From: JAQBQH01 sp035607415
GTDB lineage: Bacteria; Myxococcota_A; Polyangia; Palsa-1104
Direction: 5' to 3'
Assembly: GCA_035607415.1 (NCBI GenBank)
Contig: DATNAQ010000036.1
Coordinates: forward strand, 1-64,000
Length of the DNA: 64,000 bases
Under the pieces are notes generated by a model that had not been told where the DNA came from, searched no databases, and saw only the letters and a program-made list of their open reading frames with translations. The position numbers and the translations under genes were made by a program. Below are positions 60,636 to 64,000 of the stretch, one piece after another. Position 1 is the stretch's first letter; the number at the start of each line of letters is the position of its first letter.

Positions 60636-61544
60636 ATGGGCGACAATCACTCCGTTACGGAGTGGAACATGCCGCCGAGGGTCCTCTGGTCATACGCCGC
60701 CGGCGCCGCGGTGCTCGCGATCGGGCTGGCCGCGATGCTTCGCCGCGGCGATTGGCCCAACGCGCGCCGGCTCGACAAGCTCATCCTGCTCGGCCCGCTC
60801 TTCTACGCGGCGCCGCTCGCCGCCTTCGGCACCGAGCACTTCACGGTCACCGCGGCGGTCGCGTCGATCATGCCGCCGTGGATGCCGTGGCCGCGCCTCT
60901 GGGTCTATTTCGTCGGCGCCTGCTTCGTCGCGGCCGCGCTGAGCCTGGCGACGCGGATCGGGGCACGGGTCGCCGCGAGCCTGCTGGCGATGACCTTCTT
61001 GCTCTTCGTCGTGCTGATGGACGCGCCGGCCGCGGCGCGAGCTCCGCGCGATCGCTTCGCGCTGGCGCTGGCGTTGCGCGAGCTGTCGTTCGGCGCCGGC
61101 GCGCTGGCGCTCGCGGCCAGCCTCGCTGGCGAGCGGCGCGCGCGCCTGGCGCAGATCATGACGACGGCGGCGCGACTCGTTCTCGCCGTGACCGCGCTCT
61201 TCTATGGCGTCGAGCAGCTGCTGCACGGCCGCGACGTTCCCGCCGTTCCGCTCGACCGCGCCACGCCCGAGTGGCTCTGCGGCCACGCGATCTGGACCTT
61301 CGCGGCCGGTGTCCTCTACGTCGTCTGCGGTGCCTTGCTGCTCGTCGGCCGCAAGAGCCGCGCCGCCGCGACGGCGCTCGGCGCGACGGTGCTCTTCGTC
61401 GAGCTCGTCGTCTACCTGCCGATCGCCGTCGTCGATCGCGCCAGCCTCGCCAACGGCCTCAACTACGCCGCCGACACGCTGATGTTCGCCGGCGCGGTCC
61501 TGCTCGTCGCCGGTGCCCTGCCGCGCGCCGCGCGTTCCGCTTGA
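60636..61544 (+). CDS. DoxX-like multi-pass membrane protein
   Basis: A 302-aa inner-membrane protein with about eight helices. The pattern FGTEHFTVTAAVASIMPPWM followed by PWPRLWVYFVGACFVAAALSLAT (cut here for length) resembles DoxX-family proteins. The second half (FYGVEQLLHGRDVPAVPLDR, LCGHAIWTFAAGVLYVVCGA) looks like a repeat of the same fold. Function is unknown. Start at ATG 60636; an ATG at 60669 is possible. Only 16 bp separate it from the methyltransferase gene, yet that gene appears to have its own promoter. Confidence 0.72.
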   Translation: MGDNHSVTEWNMPPRVLWSYAAGAAVLAIGLAAMLRRGDWPNARRLDKLILLGPLFYAAPLAAFGTEHFTVTAAVASIMPPWMPWPRLWVYFVGACFVAAALSLATRIGARVAASLLAMTFLLFVVLMDAPAAARAPRDRFALALALRELSFGAGALALAASLAGERRARLAQIMTTAARLVLAVTALFYGVEQLLHGRDVPAVPLDRATPEWLCGHAIWTFAAGVLYVVCGALLLVGRKSRAAATALGATVLFVELVVYLPIAVVDRASLANGLNYAADTLMFAGAVLLVAGALPRAARSA

Positions 61545-61547
61545 TGC

Positions 61548-61553
61548 TAGGTT
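61548..61553 (+). promoter_or_regulatory. putative leaderless -10 hexamer of methyltransferase gene
   Basis: TAGGTT preceded by TG-C (TGCTAGGTT), 7 nt before the ATG at 61561. Confidence 0.45.
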
Positions 61554-61560
61554 CAAGGGC

Positions 61561-62397
61561 ATGATCGCAGCACCGGACAGCACCGCGGTGCGTGTGGCGT
61601 TGTGGCGCGCGCTGCACGTCGAGCTCGACCCGCCGCCGCACGTGCTCGAGGACGTGCTCGGCCTGACGCTGGCCGCGCCCGACGAGGGCTGGCGCCAGCG
61701 CGGCGACATGCATCCCGAGGGCACGAGCCGCATGCGCGCGTCGATCGTGGCGCGCGCGCGCTTCGTCGAGGATCTGGTCGCGGCCGAGGCGGCGCGCGGA
61801 GTAGGGCAGTACGTCATCCTCGGCGCGGGGCTCGACACGTTTGCGCAGCGCCGGCCGGAGGTGGCGTCGCGGCTGCGCCTGTTCGAGGTCGATCGGCCCG
61901 AGCCGCAGCAGTGGAAGCGGCAGCGATTGGTCGCGCTCGGCTACGGAGTCCCGGAGTGGCTGCGCCTGGTGCCTGTCGACTTCGAAGCGAGCGAGTCGTG
62001 GTGGGCCAAGCTCGTCGCCGCCGGGTTCGATCCACGGCAGCCGGCGGTCGTGGCCTCCACCGGCGTCAGCATGTATCTGTCGCGCGAGGCCATCGCGGCG
62101 ACGCTGCGCCAGCTGGCGGCGCTCGCGCCCGGCTCGACGCTGGCGATGACGTTCCTCTTGCCGCTCGAGCTCGTCGAGCCCGGCGAGCGCGCGATGTGGC
62201 AGATGGCCGAGCGCGGGGCGCGCGCCTCGGGCACGCCGTTCCTCAGCTTCTTCGCGCCGTCGGAGATGGTGGCGCTGGCGCGCGCGTGCGGCTTCGCGCA
62301 AGCCGAGCACGTATCGCCCGCGACGCTGTACTTCGGCGCCCGCGCCGACGGGCCGCGCCCGTCGAGCTCCGAGGCCATGCTCGTCGCAAAGACCTAG
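61561..62397 (+). CDS. class I SAM-dependent methyltransferase, LCM/PPM1 type
   Basis: A 278-aa enzyme of the leucine carboxyl methyltransferase-like family (often called SAM-dependent methyltransferase, TIGR00027 type). It has YVILGAGLDTFAQRRPE (SAM-binding G-x-G), LRLFEVDRPEPQQWKRQRL (acidic loop), VPVDFEAS, ASTGVSMYLSREAI and LARACGF near the end. Substrate unknown; polyketide or small-molecule O-methylation is common in this group. Start at ATG 61561; the frame above is the membrane-protein gene in another phase. Confidence 0.92.
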   Translation: MIAAPDSTAVRVALWRALHVELDPPPHVLEDVLGLTLAAPDEGWRQRGDMHPEGTSRMRASIVARARFVEDLVAAEAARGVGQYVILGAGLDTFAQRRPEVASRLRLFEVDRPEPQQWKRQRLVALGYGVPEWLRLVPVDFEASESWWAKLVAAGFDPRQPAVVASTGVSMYLSREAIAATLRQLAALAPGSTLAMTFLLPLELVEPGERAMWQMAERGARASGTPFLSFFAPSEMVALARACGFAQAEHVSPATLYFGARADGPRPSSSEAMLVAKT

Positions 62398-62413
62398 AGC
62401 TCTAACGAGTGCG

Positions 62414-64000
62414 CTAGGGGACGGCCAGGGCGTAGATGCCGTCCTGGAAGCGATAAGGCGGCGGCGAGTCGATCCGCACCGCGATGAGCGTGTCGTTTCC
62501 CGCCCAGAGGATTCCGAGGGTATTGGCGCTCACGGCATTCAACAACGGCACCGGTGGCGCCCCGGAAACATAACCTACCTCCAGCGTATTCGGGCTCAGC
62601 ACGCCGCTGAGCATCCACACCTTCGTGCCGTCCGGAGACATGCCATGGCGGCGGTTTCCAACGTCGGACCCGATCGTCGTCACCGCGCCCGACGTAATCG
62701 GTTCCACGACCACGTCGGAGCCGCGCAGGAAGACCGCTTGTTTGCCGTCGCCGCTGAAATCGAACTCCGCGGTGCCGGTGCCAGCGCCCGAGACGACCGC
62801 GCCCAACGTCGTATACGCGCCTCCTGCGATCGGAGTGACGTAGAGCTGCTCGCTCGTCTGAAACATCACGTTCGTGCTGTCGGGCGAGATCTTGAAGCCG
62901 TCATTGTCGAGGCTCGAAATCGGCGGCGACGTGAGAGTGACTGCGCCGCCCGTCGCCGACCAGGACTGGATGGTCGAACTCGCGAGGAAATAGACGAAGT
63001 GCTGGCTATCGGGCGTGAATCCCCACGACTTGAAGAGGTTCACGTTGGACGCGATATTCGCGGCCGTGTCACCGGACGACAACGCCGTTCTCACCGTCGC
63101 GGAGGCGCCGCCGTTTGGCTGATAGAAGTAGACGAACCGCGTGCCGTCGGGGCTGAAGTTGATTCCGCCGAGATTGACGTTCGAATCGATCAGCGTCGCG
63201 GACGCGCCCGACACCGGCACGCGATGCAGCCCGTTGTTATCGATGACGAGGATCTGCTGACCGTCCGGCGTCCACGTGCCGCAGCTGCCGGTCCAGTTGA
63301 GGTTCGTGGCCGTAGCGCCGGAGAGCGGAATGATGCGCAGGCCCGTCCCCGCCAGGACCAGGAGGTTCTTCGCATCCGGGGAGAAGCCACAATAATCGTA
63401 GCCGACCGTCGTCGTCGTGCCGCCCGGAAGCGAGACGAGTTGAGTCTCGCCGGCGAATAGACGATGGACCACGACGTACGCGCCGTCGGGTGAAACGTCG
63501 AAGCGGTCGACACCTGTCCCGACCGTTGTGTCGGCGCCGCTCGACAGCACCTGGACGTGCAGAGAGCCAACTACCGGGTTGACCGACGAGTCGACGTCGC
63601 TGAGATACAGAACCGAGGCCGCATCGGGCGTGAACTTCGCCGAGAAGCCGGCGCCCACCGTGGTCACTTGCCGGGGGCTGCCGCCGCTGATCGAGCTGAC
63701 CCAGAGCTTGCCGGTGTAGTACGTGAAGTCGCTCGAATAGATCAGATGAGTGCCGTCGGCGCTGAGCTGATTGGGCCAGACGTTGCTGGAGCTCAGCAGT
63801 CGATGGCCGCGAGGAATCTCGATCGTCGACAGCGGATAGAGCGAGCCGTCCACGACATAGCCGTTGCCCGGCGCCATTGCGAGCACGGTCGGGACGATTT
63901 CCTGATACGAGCCGTTCTGGAACGCGAGCGAATACACGCCCTGCGGGATACCGTCGAGCGTATAAGCGCCGTCGGCAAGCGTCGCCGTCGTCGAGGTCGT
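62414..64000 (-). CDS. PD40 beta-propeller protein (5' partial)
   Basis: At least 528 residues; the frame is open to the window edge, so the N-terminus is missing. The first visible part (TLADGAYTLDGIPQGVYSLA) is an Ig-like/carboxypeptidase-regulatory strand set. The main part is a WD40-like PD40 propeller with eight or more repeats, for example AKFTPDAASVLYLSDVD, RFDVSPDGAYVVVHRLF, INFSPDGTRFVYFYQPNG, FKISPDSTNVMFQTSEQ, FDFSGDGKQAVFLRGSD. Tandem Thr-Thr-Val and Ala-Thr-x-Leu strands vary little. Composition is lower in GC and richer in Ser/Thr/Asn than the neighbours. Probably secreted or surface-bound; function unknown. Confidence 0.82.
   Translation of the reverse strand, partial: TTSTTATLADGAYTLDGIPQGVYSLAFQNGSYQEIVPTVLAMAPGNGYVVDGSLYPLSTIEIPRGHRLLSSSNVWPNQLSADGTHLIYSSDFTYYTGKLWVSSISGGSPRQVTTVGAGFSAKFTPDAASVLYLSDVDSSVNPVVGSLHVQVLSSGADTTVGTGVDRFDVSPDGAYVVVHRLFAGETQLVSLPGGTTTTVGYDYCGFSPDAKNLLVLAGTGLRIIPLSGATATNLNWTGSCGTWTPDGQQILVIDNNGLHRVPVSGASATLIDSNVNLGGINFSPDGTRFVYFYQPNGGASATVRTALSSGDTAANIASNVNLFKSWGFTPDSQHFVYFLASSTIQSWSATGGAVTLTSPPISSLDNDGFKISPDSTNVMFQTSEQLYVTPIAGGAYTTLGAVVSGAGTGTAEFDFSGDGKQAVFLRGSDVVVEPITSGAVTTIGSDVGNRRHGMSPDGTKVWMLSGVLSPNTLEVGYVSGAPPVPLLNAVSANTLGILWAGNDTLIAVRIDSPPPYRFQDGIYALAVP

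Overview
The window is very GC-rich, densely coded DNA. It most resembles an uncultured Myxococcota-type (deltaproteobacterial) chromosome: three Ser/Thr protein kinases, two FHA-domain sigma54 activators, an ADYC-type lipoprotein, a V4R/DUF2378-like protein, an ECF42 sigma factor with DGPF partners, and many lipoproteins and signal-peptide proteins. No rRNA, tRNA, CRISPR array, IS element or phage gene was recognised. Both window edges cut a gene.

Layout. 1-3050: NtrY/NtrC-type two-component pair. 3.1-9 kb: ankyrin protein, TfoX-like protein, V4R-like protein, soluble Ser/Thr kinase, TPR membrane protein, NHL-repeat lipoprotein, GtrA protein. 9-11.2 kb: two DGPF/YCII proteins and their ECF42 sigma factor. 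11.2-20 kb: PD40 propeller protein, AraC regulator with a DUF3025 protein, an SGNH/MBOAT O-acylation pair, PhhB, two secreted unknowns, an SDR/LysR divergent pair. 20-27 kb: secreted hydrolases (metallophosphatase, phosphoesterase, GH25 lysozyme, Fes-like esterase) and a tandem pair of zinc-ribbon/M23 membrane proteins. 27.3-33.3 kb: outer-membrane operon (two lipoproteins, OmpA/TSP3 protein, TonB-dependent receptor). 33.4-37.9 kb: FHA-sigma54 activator plus kinase-TPR protein. 37.9-44 kb: DbpA-like helicase, GntR/ABC operon with a permease-propeller fusion. 44.1-49.5 kb: FHA-GGDEF-like-sigma54 activator overlapping a kinase-nSTAND-FGE protein. 49.7-57.7 kb: ADYC lipoprotein and a putative peptide-toxin operon. 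57.8-64 kb: small secreted protein, a DJ-1/PfpI pseudogene, an orphan TRAP-type binding protein, a single-domain receiver, a membrane protein, an LCM-type methyltransferase and a partial propeller protein.

The most interesting locus is 51.1-57.7 kb. Five small secreted proteins (about 92-121 aa) stand in tandem. They share a signal peptide, an aromatic motif of the type Pro-Tyr-Phe-Trp-x-Glu and a C-terminus ending in Leu-Asp. They run directly into an SdpA/DUF5819-like protein and an SdpB-like HTTM membrane protein fused to a DCC thiol-oxidoreductase domain. I infer a divergent SDP-like (sporulation-delaying-protein-like) peptide system with several substrates. Its leader carries a near-consensus sigma54 promoter and an upstream GCAA-N3-TTGC site. 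The ADYC lipoprotein gene 1.5 kb upstream has three such sites and a second sigma54-like promoter, with exactly the same 97-bp spacing from one site. The FHA-sigma54 activator and kinase-nSTAND protein just upstream are natural candidates for the signalling input.

A second window-wide signal is a TA-rich -10-like hexamer placed 6-7 nt before the start codon of at least eleven genes that lack a ribosome-binding site. This suggests widespread leaderless transcription.
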